Source: Saprospiraceae bacterium
Lineage (GTDB): Bacteria > Bacteroidota > Bacteroidia > Chitinophagales > Saprospiraceae
Assembly: GCA_020627965.1 (NCBI GenBank)
Contig: JAHDFX010000019.1
Location: 1-40,901 of the forward strand
Reading direction: 5' to 3'
Length of the DNA: 40,901 bases
In this document: one piece after another, positions 1 through 8,941 of the stretch
Layout: each line of letters begins with the position of its first letter
How positions within the stretch are numbered: position 1 is the stretch's first letter
The notes under the pieces: generated by a model
The model's input: the letters and a program-made list of their open reading frames with translations, nothing else
Database searches by the model: none
Told to the model about the DNA's origin: nothing
Translations under genes and position numbers: made by a program

Positions 1-56
1 CACTCCTGCTAAGCGATTTATAAAGTTGAATGAGTAATAGTGTTTAAAAATGAAAA

Positions 57-88
57 GTGATTGCCTCATGGCGAGGCAATTGCTTTTT
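57..88 (+). terminator. Hairpin terminator, probably bidirectional
   Basis: Bases 60-67 (ATTGCCTC) pair perfectly with 73-80 (GAGGCAAT) around a 5-nt loop, with wobble extension outward, and a run of five T follows at 84-88. On the minus strand the same hairpin is followed by a T-rich stretch. It can therefore end both a plus-strand gene left of the window and the minus-strand glycan operon whose last gene stops at 167. Confidence 0.7.
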
Positions 89-103
89 CGTTTAAATTGG
101 AGG

Positions 104-140
104 AAGGAGACTGCCTTATAGCGGTCTCCTTTTATTTTAT
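104..140 (+). terminator. Second tandem hairpin terminator
   Basis: An 11-bp stem (104-114 with 121-131, one G-T wobble) has a 6-nt loop and is followed on the plus strand by a T-rich tract (131-140). It has no T-tract on the minus strand, so it mainly serves a plus-strand transcript entering from the left edge. Confidence 0.65.
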
Positions 141-166
141 CTAGTAGGCTGTGAATAAGATTATAT

Positions 167-1096
167 TTAAATTTTCCTGTTACCAAGTATATTAAGGTAC
201 AATAGCTTTAAATTAGAATACAATGGGCTTGGATATAATCCATCTGGAACCAATTTTTGCGAAAAGCAAATATTAGAAGCATTTGATTTTGAAATTGTGA
301 AATTAATATAGCTTCTTTTATTACTGATCCGTTCAATTTGTTGTTGGATAGATAATATGGATGAAGGCTGACCGGAAATTAGGAAACTTATTTGCGAAAG
401 CTCTATTCCGGTCCAGATGGATTGTGCGATGTATTGACCAATGTCTTCGTCAAGAATATAGTCACGTAAGGTATTTGAGGCTCCAAAGATAGTTGTGATC
501 TTGTGCTTGATACAGTTATTCATCATAACGGCGATGAGTCCCATTCTGGTTTGGGGCAAGTATTTGGAATATACGGAGCTTATCCTGAAAATTTTTGCTT
601 TTAAAGCCGTTTTATTCAATAAATGTTGTTCCTGTGTTAGTTTTAGAAAACCATAAGGGCGCTTTGGAGCAGGTTTTGAATGACTATTAATAAAACTCTG
701 TCCTTCAAACAAACCACCTGCTGAACTGCTCAGATAAAAGAAAACCGGATTAGCTAGTTGAGCCGCATAGTCATTAAGCAAATTGCTAATGGCATTAAAA
801 AATATTTCCTCTTGTTCTGTTTCCGTTGTAGTGGCACTAAAGCCACATTTTCCGGCACTCCAGATAATATAAATAGGAATATCAGCAGTCTGAATAAGGC
901 TATTTGTTTTATTTAAAATAAGATCCAACTGCTTTTGGGCGGGTGCCAGATCCCAGGGAAAAAATACTTCTTCTATGTGAGTGGGAGGAGACAAAAAGAA
1001 CATTGTCCTTTGTATGGCTGCACCAACCAGACCAATGCCAAAATGCAAGATAATACAGGGCTGTTGAGCACAGTTTTGTATCTTATAGATCAGCAT
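167..1096 (-). CDS. NAD(P)-binding SDR/epimerase-like protein, last gene of glycan operon
   Basis: A 309-residue protein resembling extended short-chain dehydrogenases/epimerases. Near the N-terminus the motif GIGLVGAAI (about residues 20-28) fits a Rossmann glycine-rich loop. A YGFLK sequence near residue 147 fits the catalytic YxxxK pair, and FYLSSSAGG before it fits the strand carrying the catalytic Ser. These enzymes usually modify nucleotide sugars or related metabolites. Its start overlaps the end of the upstream glycosyltransferase by 14 bp, so it is translationally coupled and probably contributes to the same glycan. The exact substrate cannot be read from the sequence, and the loop is less canonical than GxxGxxG. 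Confidence 0.6.
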   Translation of the reverse strand: MLIYKIQNCAQQPCIILHFGIGLVGAAIQRTMFFLSPPTHIEEVFFPWDLAPAQKQLDLILNKTNSLIQTADIPIYIIWSAGKCGFSATTTETEQEEIFFNAISNLLNDYAAQLANPVFFYLSSSAGGLFEGQSFINSHSKPAPKRPYGFLKLTQEQHLLNKTALKAKIFRISSVYSKYLPQTRMGLIAVMMNNCIKHKITTIFGASNTLRDYILDEDIGQYIAQSIWTGIELSQISFLISGQPSSILSIQQQIERISNKRSYINFTISKSNASNICFSQKLVPDGLYPSPLYSNLKLLYLNILGNRKI

Positions 1097-2099
1097 CTGA
1101 GAGTTTGTTTAATGCCTGTTTAAGTTGCTGGTCTTTACTTCTGTCGACTACAAAGAAAGTAGGTTTTCCATTATGACTGAGCGATAATTCTGACAAACTT
1201 TCGAGACTGAAACCCAATAACAGGCAAGTAAGTCCTCCAAAGAACAGTGTTATCAATATAGTGGATGTCCAGCCTCTGATCTCTACACTTTGGGGGTAGA
1301 TAAGAGATGAATATAAAGCGTAGGCAGCATAAACAATACTGGCAATAAAAGCCAAGACGCCTATAATTATGCCGATTCTCAATAGTTTTACCTTAGATGA
1401 CATAATCATGCGTTTGCTATGCCGGACAAGCCCCATGAATGAATATCCGCTTTTGCCTTCGCTTTCCTGATTTCGAATATCGGTCATATCAATTGTGGTA
1501 TTAGATACCCTTTGTGTAAACCAGCTTAAGGCAATATCCAGATAAGTTTCATGGCGACAAATAGCTGAGGCTGCTCTGGCTATATCACCTCTGAGCAATC
1601 TGAAGCTATTGAAATAAGGAATAGACTTATTGTTGAGAAGGTAGGAAATAATTCGTTTGAAATATCTGGCTAGTTTATCCCGCATAACGGAGCTATGTAC
1701 TCTGTCTTTGCCATCAGCATAACAGATATCCGAATTTTCTTTGACAACTTCTTCCAGCAGTTGAATGATATATTTTGGGCGATGCTGTAAGTCTTCATCT
1801 AGCGTAACTACCCAGTCGCCGGAAGAATGTAGAATACCTGCAATGGTAGCGGGGTGCTGCCCAAAATTTTTGGAGAGTTCGATGACATTGACCCATTCTC
1901 TGTTCTGGCGGGCTTCCTGAAGTACTTCACGTGAATTGTCAATACATTCATCAACGACAAATATACTCTCAACCAATCGAATCTGAACATCTGATTCGAT
2001 AAGATAAGTTTTAAACTCTTCGAGTTCCTGAATCAGGTCTTTCAGATAATTAGCGCCATTATAGACTGGTGTGACCGTAGATATGCTGATGTAGGTCAT
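1083..2099 (-). CDS. Membrane-anchored GT2 glycosyltransferase (polyprenyl-phosphate glycosyltransferase type)
   Basis: A 338-residue family 2 glycosyltransferase. It opens with STVTPVYNGANYL, and the nucleotide-binding aspartates lie in TLDEDLQHRP near residue 105, a signature of DPM1/ArnC/GtrB-like enzymes that load a sugar onto undecaprenyl phosphate. Two hydrophobic segments near the C-terminus (roughly residues 238-260 and 275-298) match the membrane anchors of GtrB-type proteins. Its start shares an ATGA overlap with the end of the GtrA-like gene. GtrA with GtrB is the classic pair that makes and flips a lipid-linked sugar for adding side branches to a surface polysaccharide. The sugar is unknown. 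Confidence 0.82.
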   Translation of the reverse strand: MTYISISTVTPVYNGANYLKDLIQELEEFKTYLIESDVQIRLVESIFVVDECIDNSREVLQEARQNREWVNVIELSKNFGQHPATIAGILHSSGDWVVTLDEDLQHRPKYIIQLLEEVVKENSDICYADGKDRVHSSVMRDKLARYFKRIISYLLNNKSIPYFNSFRLLRGDIARAASAICRHETYLDIALSWFTQRVSNTTIDMTDIRNQESEGKSGYSFMGLVRHSKRMIMSSKVKLLRIGIIIGVLAFIASIVYAAYALYSSLIYPQSVEIRGWTSTILITLFFGGLTCLLLGFSLESLSELSLSHNGKPTFFVVDRSKDQQLKQALNKLSDADL

Positions 2100-2503
2100 T
2101 CAGAATTTTTAAATACAAGTTTTTTTACTAGTATAAAGGTAAGCAAAACCCTGAGAGGAATTGTGAGAATAATGAGGATGAAGTCAGAAAAATTGAATAA
2201 TTGTTCAAATGAATATAGTAATGCCAGTCCTATAAGAAAGCCCAGGACATAGGAAGCATAGTATTTTACAGCATCTTTTAAATTGCGTTTCTGTTGGAAA
2301 GTATAGCGAGAGTTGAGATAATAAGAGATGCAAACTCCCGCAGTATAAACGCCTGCATAAGTTGGATAAAGGGGGAATTTTAATCTTTCCAGAAAAATAT
2401 AATAGCAGATGAGACCAAAAGCGGTTGTGAATATACCGATGAAACCAAATCTGGTGAGCTGGGTGATGAGTTTTTGCAGTTTTGTTTTATTTGTATGACT
2501 CAC
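2096..2503 (-). CDS. GtrA-family membrane protein (putative lipid-linked sugar flippase)
   Basis: A small 135-residue protein with four predicted membrane helices and the GtrA features RFGFIGIFTTAFG near residue 18 and SYYLNSRYTFQ near residue 60. GtrA proteins are proposed to flip undecaprenyl-phosphate-linked sugars across the inner membrane. The start codon is GTG at 2503, and no nearby ATG fits. It overlaps the next gene, a GtrB-like glycosyltransferase, by four bases, supporting co-function in glycan side-chain addition. Confidence 0.85.
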   Translation of the reverse strand: MSHTNKTKLQKLITQLTRFGFIGIFTTAFGLICYYIFLERLKFPLYPTYAGVYTAGVCISYYLNSRYTFQQKRNLKDAVKYYASYVLGFLIGLALLYSFEQLFNFSDFILIILTIPLRVLLTFILVKKLVFKNSE

Positions 2504-2517
2504 CTTTGAGGCTTCCC

Positions 2518-3294
2518 TTAGTTGCGGGTCTTTTTTTTTTCATATTTCGTTAGGGCTTGAGATAGCTTATTATCAAATTGCTTATCATAGAACAGGTTAA
2601 TGAGGTCTCGTTTGGCTTGATAAACCTCCGTAATAATATCTTCTGGTATGACCAATGATGATTTAAAGTCTGCGTATTTTTTGCCATACCATTTGGCTTC
2701 GCTGATATTTGAATCATTTTTAGCAATGGGGTGTTGGGTGATTTCTTGTAGAAGGTGTTCAAAGTTGTTAAAAAGAGTATCAAATTCAAAGAAAAATAGT
2801 TTTATAAAGCGATTTTCAAACACGCCAAATTGCTTTTCCTTATCGTAATTGAGGTCATCGGCACTGATCTGTAATTCTTCAAAGATTTCATGTAAAGATT
2901 CGTGAAACCCTATCAGGGATTTATCTCTTAGCTCTGCAATATATTTTTCCTGTAGTTCCTTGGTTTTGAGTTTATAAACGAGTGTTTCTTTTTTGCTTTT
3001 TACTTCTTTTAGCCTTAGCGGTTTGGCGCCGTAGCCCTGAAAGAAAGAGGAAGCGTGTCTTTTCATAGGGTCTCTGAATACTGTGATAACTTTTAGTTTT
3101 TCATTATTTTTTTTGAGGTATCTTCTGAGATAAGGTCGGAATTGCCCTTTTTGTAGTCTGTAATTCCGCATACGATGCCAGTGTTTACATTTAAAACCAT
3201 TACTTTTTAGTGTATTGGTCAATGTTTGAGTTCCAGACTTATAAGAACTATAAACAAGGTAATCTAAATGCAGTAATTCTGTGGGAAATTTCAT
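2518..3294 (-). CDS. Sulfotransferase-like protein
   Basis: A 258-residue protein with the two signatures of the PAPS sulfotransferase fold. The 5'-phosphosulfate-binding loop is SSYKSGTQTL (residues 16-25) and the 3'-phosphate-binding element is FRDPMKRHASSFF (about residues 73-85). It has no signal peptide, so it should act in the cytosol or at the inner membrane face. It lies between the GtrA gene (14-bp gap) and the SGNH gene (31-bp gap) and is the last of five sulfotransferases in this operon. The probable role is sulfating a sugar intermediate. The acceptor is unknown, and membership of the related capsule-synthesis P-loop families cannot be excluded. Confidence 0.65.
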   Translation of the reverse strand: MKFPTELLHLDYLVYSSYKSGTQTLTNTLKSNGFKCKHWHRMRNYRLQKGQFRPYLRRYLKKNNEKLKVITVFRDPMKRHASSFFQGYGAKPLRLKEVKSKKETLVYKLKTKELQEKYIAELRDKSLIGFHESLHEIFEELQISADDLNYDKEKQFGVFENRFIKLFFFEFDTLFNNFEHLLQEITQHPIAKNDSNISEAKWYGKKYADFKSSLVIPEDIITEVYQAKRDLINLFYDKQFDNKLSQALTKYEKKKTRN

Positions 3295-3325
3295 ACTTGA
3301 TTTTTTATCAGAAAAAGAGGCTTGT

Positions 3326-4339
3326 CTATTTTATCTTTTTAAACTCCCTGGCGCAGGCTTTAGTTAATAATTTAGCTCCTTTATGATTGAGGTGTGCCCT
3401 GTCAAAAGAGTATTCTTTTTTATAAAAATCATCATATTTTTTTGGAGAGGCTAGGTTGATTACATGGGCTTTGATCTTTTTTGAACTGACTTGTCTGGAT
3501 TTCTCATAAATAGCTTCAGCGGCTTTAGGGTATAAAACAAAATAAAGACGGATATTTTGTTCTTCAGCTTTGTCGATCAACTGCTCGAAGGTTTTTATAA
3601 CAAATTCGTCTTTGGGATATTTTGCCTGATTGAAAATCCGTTCAGCACTTTTTCTTCTTTTGGTCAAAATAGTTTTATCTGCCAGAAAAGCCTTTCTACG
3701 TGCGAGGTCGTTCTCTTTTTTAGTATTGATGTAAAGCGCTCTATAGCCTTTATTGTTGGCGAATTGCTGACCACTACTTTGAGAGGAGAATAAGTATTTA
3801 AGCATATCATCAAAAATACTTATTGAAAAGGCATTTTCTATAATAAGCCTGGTATGTTCGCTCCATAATTGATATTTTTCTTTAAAGGTTTTACTGCTTT
3901 TAAAGATTTTTTTGAGCGAAAAAGAATACATATTGAGGTCGTAATAATATCGTCCTCGAAGAGACACCCGATTTTCATCTCCGTGAAGTTCTAATGAAGG
4001 TAATTCGATGAAAATATTTTTAACATTCAATGTTTTATGTTCCATCAGATACTTTGCCAATTCTATATTTTCGAGTCCACTTGATCCTGGTGCACCCAGG
4101 TTGAAAGTTTTTATATTGCCATTGAACTCAGCATCAAATGTTTTTGGAATGATGCCATTATTTACCCGACTGGTACCTATGAAAAAAGTATTATACTTTT
4201 GCCCGGATTCTTTCAGGTGGTTTAGTTTTTTATCGTATATCTCATTTCCCCAAAATGGAGGTAATACCCATTTAGGAATTTGTATAATGACAAAAAACAA
4301 TAATAACAGGAATAGTATTTTTCGTATAAATTTCTTCAT
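3326..4339 (-). CDS. SGNH-hydrolase-like membrane-anchored protein, MBOAT partner
   Basis: A 337-residue protein with one N-terminal membrane segment (about residues 8-24) and then an extracytoplasmic domain. FFIGTSRVNNG near residue 52 fits SGNH block I in its GTSR variant, as in DltD/AlgJ/AlgX-type proteins, and DRAHLNHKGAKLL near residue 315 fits the block V Asp-x-x-His. Such proteins commonly take an acyl group from a neighbouring MBOAT protein and pass it to the polymer. The start overlaps the MBOAT stop by one base (TAATG), so the pair is translationally coupled. I infer that the two acylate, probably acetylate, the polysaccharide. The family assignment rests on motifs and context. Confidence 0.68.
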   Translation of the reverse strand: MKKFIRKILFLLLLFFVIIQIPKWVLPPFWGNEIYDKKLNHLKESGQKYNTFFIGTSRVNNGIIPKTFDAEFNGNIKTFNLGAPGSSGLENIELAKYLMEHKTLNVKNIFIELPSLELHGDENRVSLRGRYYYDLNMYSFSLKKIFKSSKTFKEKYQLWSEHTRLIIENAFSISIFDDMLKYLFSSQSSGQQFANNKGYRALYINTKKENDLARRKAFLADKTILTKRRKSAERIFNQAKYPKDEFVIKTFEQLIDKAEEQNIRLYFVLYPKAAEAIYEKSRQVSSKKIKAHVINLASPKKYDDFYKKEYSFDRAHLNHKGAKLLTKACAREFKKIK

Positions 4340-5796
4340 TAGAATTGAAAGTAAATAAATTGGCTACTATCTCCAAAATGATACAAGATGAGCATTGTCA
4401 GCCCTATATAAACTGTCCAACGTAGTGGTTGTGGCCACTTTATATCTTCCAGACCATGTTCTTTTCTGCGTTGTATCCATTCAACGATAATTAATAGCAG
4501 GATTAAGCCAGCTACACCAATCAGGTGATTGCCGGATAATTTTAAGGTACGTATATAAGTTTGAAAACCACCATCACCGACTGTAAACATATTGCCAATA
4601 TAAATAAGCGCATCTTTTACAGAGGGCGCCCGGAAAAATACCCAGGCCAAACAAGTCAGCAAGAAAGTAATCAATATTTGAAAGATTTCTTTGATAGATG
4701 GTAAAGCACTTTCCTGAGCAACAATCGCCAGATTATTTCGATTTGTTTTCAATAGCATTTGAGGAATAAAATACAAGGCGTTCAAGCCACCCCATACAAT
4801 GAATGTCCAATTGGCACCATGCCAGAATCCGCTGATGAGAAATATGGCAAATACATTACGCAACTGCATGAGTTTTCCTCCTCTACTACCTCCAAGCGGG
4901 ATATACACATAGTCTTTGAACCAGGACGAGAGGGAAATATGCCAACGCCGCCAGAACTCTGCAATATCCCTTGAAAAGTATGGATATGCAAAATTTCGCA
5001 TCAAATTGAAACCGAAGAGCCGCGCTGTACCGATGGCAATATCAGAATAACCAGAAAAATCTCCATATATCTGAAAAGCAAATAAAATAGCGCCCAGTAG
5101 AAGTATACCGCCGGATAGCTCTGCTGAATCAGCAAAAATAACATTGACATATACTGCACAACTATCAGCGATCACGATCTTCTTGAAAAAGCCCCAAAGG
5201 ATTTGTCTCATTCCGTCTACAGCCTTGTCATGATCGAAATGGCGTTGTGTATAAAATTGTGGCAATAGGTTTTTAGCGCGTTCAATAGGTCCGGCAACCA
5301 ACTGAGGAAAAAATGAAACGAAGGCAAAGAAAGCAAAAATGTCTTTTGTTGGTTCCAGTTTACGACGATAAACATCTATGGTATAGCTCATCGTTTGGAA
5401 GGTATAGAAACTAATACCTACGGGCAATAAGATATTCAGGGTGGCAAAGTCGGCGTTCATGCCTACACTTTGGAGAAGGTCAGCGAAGGAGTCGGCAAAG
5501 AAATTATAGTATTTAAATACGCCGAGAAAGCCTAAATTGATGAGCATACTGATCCAGAGCAGAAGCTTTCTACGCCTTTGATTTTCCGTTTTTCCTAACT
5601 GTACACCTAAGCCATAATCTATAAATGAACTAAAGATAATCAGTGATAAAAAACGCCAGTCCCACCAACCATAGAACAGGTAACTTGCTGCAACGATCAG
5701 AATATTTTGGATTTTTACATCCTTTTGGAAGACAAACCAATATAGCAGAAATACTATAGGCAGAAAAAGACAAAACTCTAGTGAATTAAATAACAT
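4339..5796 (-). CDS. MBOAT-family O-acyltransferase (AlgI/DltB-like)
   Basis: A 485-residue polytopic membrane protein of the membrane-bound O-acyltransferase family. The family signatures are clear: FWRRWHISLSSWF near residue 284, YIPLGGSRGG just after it, and the active-site His region SGFWHGANWTF near residue 324. The length is typical of AlgI-like enzymes. MBOAT proteins move an acyl group, usually acetyl, across the membrane for O-acylation of alginate, teichoic acids or exopolysaccharides. The SGNH-like gene follows with a one-base overlap, the usual AlgI/AlgJ-type arrangement. The substrate is probably the sulfated glycan made by this operon (inference). Confidence 0.9.
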   Translation of the reverse strand: MLFNSLEFCLFLPIVFLLYWFVFQKDVKIQNILIVAASYLFYGWWDWRFLSLIIFSSFIDYGLGVQLGKTENQRRRKLLLWISMLINLGFLGVFKYYNFFADSFADLLQSVGMNADFATLNILLPVGISFYTFQTMSYTIDVYRRKLEPTKDIFAFFAFVSFFPQLVAGPIERAKNLLPQFYTQRHFDHDKAVDGMRQILWGFFKKIVIADSCAVYVNVIFADSAELSGGILLLGAILFAFQIYGDFSGYSDIAIGTARLFGFNLMRNFAYPYFSRDIAEFWRRWHISLSSWFKDYVYIPLGGSRGGKLMQLRNVFAIFLISGFWHGANWTFIVWGGLNALYFIPQMLLKTNRNNLAIVAQESALPSIKEIFQILITFLLTCLAWVFFRAPSVKDALIYIGNMFTVGDGGFQTYIRTLKLSGNHLIGVAGLILLLIIVEWIQRRKEHGLEDIKWPQPLRWTVYIGLTMLILYHFGDSSQFIYFQF

Positions 5797-5803
5797 TAGC
5801 TTC

Positions 5804-6808
5804 TTATAGGTTTATTATTTCTTTTGCCACTGTTTTTTTTAATTCGAGTTTAAAAATTGAGCGTGCAATATTTTGTTGCCGTTCATTGAAATCGTCAACG
5901 AGGAAAAAATGCTTTTCACTTTTATCTTCTTGAGGAATGGATATATTTAGATTGTACCGGGTATTGAAATCTTGTATTTTTTTGGCGTATTTCTCTAGTA
6001 TTATGGAGCGTTCAGGTTTGGTGAAGATACCATATTTTTCCTGCTCTTCTTCAGAAAAACAATATATGATCTTTTTTTTATTTTTGATAAAAATTTGCTG
6101 ATATGCAGTCTGTTTATCGTGAGTTGCTAAAGTGTATAAAAGGCTGAGTAATTTTTTGCCTTGTCGTTTGTTTATGGATATTTTAGGTACTGTAATAGGG
6201 GAGGGGGGCTGCATGATATAATTAGCCAACTCATTCACAATATTATTGGTGTAAGTGAATACAGTTACTTTTGCTTCAATACTAAGGACTTTATTTAAAA
6301 CCCTTAAATAGTTTAATTCACCTCTTAGATGTTTGTTTTTGCTGGCTTTGATGTCGGGCAATTGTGTTTTTAGTCTTCCTCTACTCCAGGCATTCAATCT
6401 TTGGAAAAAGCTGGATTCTATAAACTCATCTGCTTTTCTGACTACGATGAGGTACTCAATTTCATATGCTTTAAAAGCGGTTTTAAGATATTTATGTACT
6501 TTTTTTGGGTCTTGATTGAATAAATGTGAAAAACCTTCACTGCTTATAATGATATTCTCTGTTCTGTTCTTAATTTCTTCTGACACAGTATGTATATCAC
6601 CTAGTTCAGGCTTGTATAGATTTGTAGTATGAGGATTTGAGGCAATAGCGCGCACCAGATTATGGTGTCCTTTTTCAGGCACAGCTATACCTTTCAGCGG
6701 GTAGTATATATTGTTGTCTTTTAATATTTGGGGGTTGGTATAAAAAAAGCTTTGCAGGGCCGTTGTAGCCGTTTTAGGATAACCAATATGAATAAATACT
6801 TTCCTCAT
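5804..6808 (-). CDS. Sulfotransferase domain protein
   Basis: A 334-residue cytoplasmic-type protein beginning with a canonical PAPS-binding loop, FIHIGYPKTATTALQ (residues 5-19). IVVRKADEFIESSFF near residue 121 corresponds to the 3'-phosphate-binding region, where the Arg and Ser contact PAPS. The C-terminal third is rich in Lys and Glu. It is seven bases upstream of the MBOAT gene and twenty downstream of another sulfotransferase, so all three are probably on one transcript. It should transfer sulfate from PAPS to a hydroxyl group of a glycan or lipid-linked intermediate. No acceptor can be named. Confidence 0.75.
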   Translation of the reverse strand: MRKVFIHIGYPKTATTALQSFFYTNPQILKDNNIYYPLKGIAVPEKGHHNLVRAIASNPHTTNLYKPELGDIHTVSEEIKNRTENIIISSEGFSHLFNQDPKKVHKYLKTAFKAYEIEYLIVVRKADEFIESSFFQRLNAWSRGRLKTQLPDIKASKNKHLRGELNYLRVLNKVLSIEAKVTVFTYTNNIVNELANYIMQPPSPITVPKISINKRQGKKLLSLLYTLATHDKQTAYQQIFIKNKKKIIYCFSEEEQEKYGIFTKPERSIILEKYAKKIQDFNTRYNLNISIPQEDKSEKHFFLVDDFNERQQNIARSIFKLELKKTVAKEIINL

Positions 6809-6828
6809 TTTCGTTAGGAATATAACAA

Positions 6829-7491
6829 CTAGAATTTTAAGCGTTTGTAATTGCCGACTTTAAAAACCCACTTATATTTTCTGTATATAATAAGTTCTGT
6901 TTCTGGAGTAATATATTTTTTTACATTAACAGGTTTAGTCTTATTTAAATGTGGAAAATCAGGATTTCCATTACCATATTTTCTGCCTATTTCAAGAAAC
7001 TCATCACGTAGGTTTTCAAATTTAATGATGCGTACATTTTTAGGAATTTTATCATCAACAGTCACATATTTTCTAATATTGAGACCATGTCTGTGATAGA
7101 ATTTACCTTTTACAAAATCTTCGAATGAACCACTTTCGATTATTTCTTTACGTTTGGGTGCATTATCAAGTATCTTGGGCTGCTTTTCAAGTATTCTTTT
7201 ATAATAATTGAATAAAGAAATTTCAAAGTTGTAAGGATTCCTGATAACAGCTACAATTTCTTTAAATGAATCTAATTCTTTATCAAATTTTTTGACAAAC
7301 CCTTTAGCTTCGCCCAATGTAGCATGACGTTGCCCTTCAATAATGGTCTCATGTCCTAATTTTTGATGATGTGCTCTTTGGGAGATAGCATTATATACAG
7401 GAGTAGAAAGGGTTTTGCAAAGATAACTTGCAGCAGAAGTGCCGCCTGTTTTTCCTATATGTATAAATAAAACGTCGTCATTAAAAACCAT
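6829..7491 (-). CDS. Sulfotransferase family protein (short)
   Basis: A compact 220-residue P-loop protein. The N-terminal FIHIGKTGGTSAASYL (residues 9-24) is the 5'-PSB loop of the sulfotransferase-2 type, and VIRNPYNFEISLFNYY near residue 83 is the 3'-phosphate site with the expected Arg-Asn-Pro opening. It is shorter than most family members but appears complete at both ends. Only two bases separate it from the upstream fusion gene. It belongs to the sulfation set of this operon, with substrate unknown. Confidence 0.75.
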   Translation of the reverse strand: MVFNDDVLFIHIGKTGGTSAASYLCKTLSTPVYNAISQRAHHQKLGHETIIEGQRHATLGEAKGFVKKFDKELDSFKEIVAVIRNPYNFEISLFNYYKRILEKQPKILDNAPKRKEIIESGSFEDFVKGKFYHRHGLNIRKYVTVDDKIPKNVRIIKFENLRDEFLEIGRKYGNGNPDFPHLNKTKPVNVKKYITPETELIIYRKYKWVFKVGNYKRLKF

Positions 7492-7493
7492 AT

Positions 7494-8900
7494 TTATTTT
7501 TTTAGGAGGTGGAAAAAATATCTATTTAATTTAGACCCCTTCTGACTTACAGATAATTCTTTTGATTTAACTTCAAATTTACCTTTTATCATTTTTTCCA
7601 GCATCTTTTGATTTGGAAAATGGCAAGGAGAATCATCTACGCCTCTTTTATATTTATAGGTATATGGGCTATCTGTTTTTTCTTCATAGAGTTCAATTTC
7701 AATAACCATCAATCCATTTTTGCTCATTATGTTGTGAGCATGCTCGAAGAAATAGTCTTGTTTTTCTCTAAAGTAGTGGAATACGGAAGAAGCATAAATA
7801 ATGTCTATTTTTTCTTCGGGTTTGAAGTCATAAACATCTATATGATAAAATTTGACATTGGGAGACTGATAAAATACATTGTTATATTGAGAAGCTATGC
7901 TGACCGATATTCTTCTTACATCTATTCCGTGTACCGCCTTTGCTTTGTCCCGAGCAAAAGTATTAGACATATAACCTGCATTACAACCGATATCAAGAAT
8001 CGTTTTCCCTTTGAGGGTGGGCATCTTAGCTTTTTTTATTTTTTCGGCAGTATTAGAGTTAAATGTCTTTTGTCCTAAATCACTATAAAACTGATAAGTT
8101 GTACGTTTTGTCAAGTCTTCCAGTCGTATTTTTTTATAAAACTCATAAAATGCTTTTGCATTTTCTTCATGACTTTTGGTAAAAAGCTGTTTTCTGAATC
8201 TTAATTTGTGGTCAACAAGTTGCATAAAAACAGGATTGCCATAGAGCATCAATACCTGAGTTAGTTTTTTTCTTATAAATTCATGACTAAGTACCCAACC
8301 TTCTATGATAACTGTATTGACTTCATTGAAAGGAATAGTATGCAGGTATTCATTGAAAAACAAGCGTACAAAATCTTGTTTATTGAACATTGGAGAGTTG
8401 ACATACCCTAGTATTCGTTGATGTACTCCGCTAGGGAAAGCATCATTTTTAAATAGAGTGTCAAGGCTTAAGAGATGTACTCCTTTGTTTATCTTTGCAA
8501 GCTCACGGGCAAAGGTTGTTTTTCCTGAGCTATATTGCCCTCCAATCAAAAAGATATTGGGCATATTAATTTGTCGTTTATTTAAATTCATTTGTCGTTT
8601 ATGACTAATTTTTGAAGGTAAGTTAATTGGTTTAAACTGAAATCTTTCATCTGCGGTTTGTATAAGGACTTCACCTTTAACACCCGTTTCGATAAGTCTG
8701 TCAACAGATACCCTGAATCCATACTTGCCTATTTTCCCACCAGGATCGCGTTTTAATTGTCTTTGGGCGAGGAAATCAAGGATAACTCTGTTTTTATTTT
8801 TTGATATTACTTGTATTCTTACTGGAAATTTATGGTTTTCATTTTTTACCCAACCTATAATGTATTGTTTGCCTTTACTAATGATTTTGCCTGTATACAT
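7494..8900 (-). CDS. Three-domain fusion: beta domain, P-loop kinase-like domain and SAM methyltransferase
   Basis: A 468-residue protein with three parts. Residues 1-95 form a beta-rich domain (GKI near the start, IIGW at 14-17, GFRV at 61-64) that resembles the N-terminus of the sulfotransferase at 18546. Residues 115-290 hold a P-loop NTPase with Walker A GQYSSGKT (121-128), similar to small-molecule kinases. Residues 295-468 are a class I SAM methyltransferase with motif I ILDIGCNAGY (301-310) and an acidic residue in HGIDVRR. No membrane segment is seen. The combination suggests one protein that phosphorylates (or senses a nucleotide) and methylates a glycan or its precursor. I do not recognise this fusion as a named enzyme. 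It is two bases upstream of a sulfotransferase. Confidence 0.75.
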   Translation of the reverse strand: MYTGKIISKGKQYIIGWVKNENHKFPVRIQVISKNKNRVILDFLAQRQLKRDPGGKIGKYGFRVSVDRLIETGVKGEVLIQTADERFQFKPINLPSKISHKRQMNLNKRQINMPNIFLIGGQYSSGKTTFARELAKINKGVHLLSLDTLFKNDAFPSGVHQRILGYVNSPMFNKQDFVRLFFNEYLHTIPFNEVNTVIIEGWVLSHEFIRKKLTQVLMLYGNPVFMQLVDHKLRFRKQLFTKSHEENAKAFYEFYKKIRLEDLTKRTTYQFYSDLGQKTFNSNTAEKIKKAKMPTLKGKTILDIGCNAGYMSNTFARDKAKAVHGIDVRRISVSIASQYNNVFYQSPNVKFYHIDVYDFKPEEKIDIIYASSVFHYFREKQDYFFEHAHNIMSKNGLMVIEIELYEEKTDSPYTYKYKRGVDDSPCHFPNQKMLEKMIKGKFEVKSKELSVSQKGSKLNRYFFHLLKK

Positions 8901-8941
8901 TTTTTGTGTTTTTAAAAGCTTTGGTTTTGCCTTATGGTTGT

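Noticed and set aside
7608-8078. A 156-codon plus-strand open frame
   Set aside because: It lies opposite the methyltransferase domain of the fusion protein, has no recognisable motif, and follows from the A/T-rich composition.
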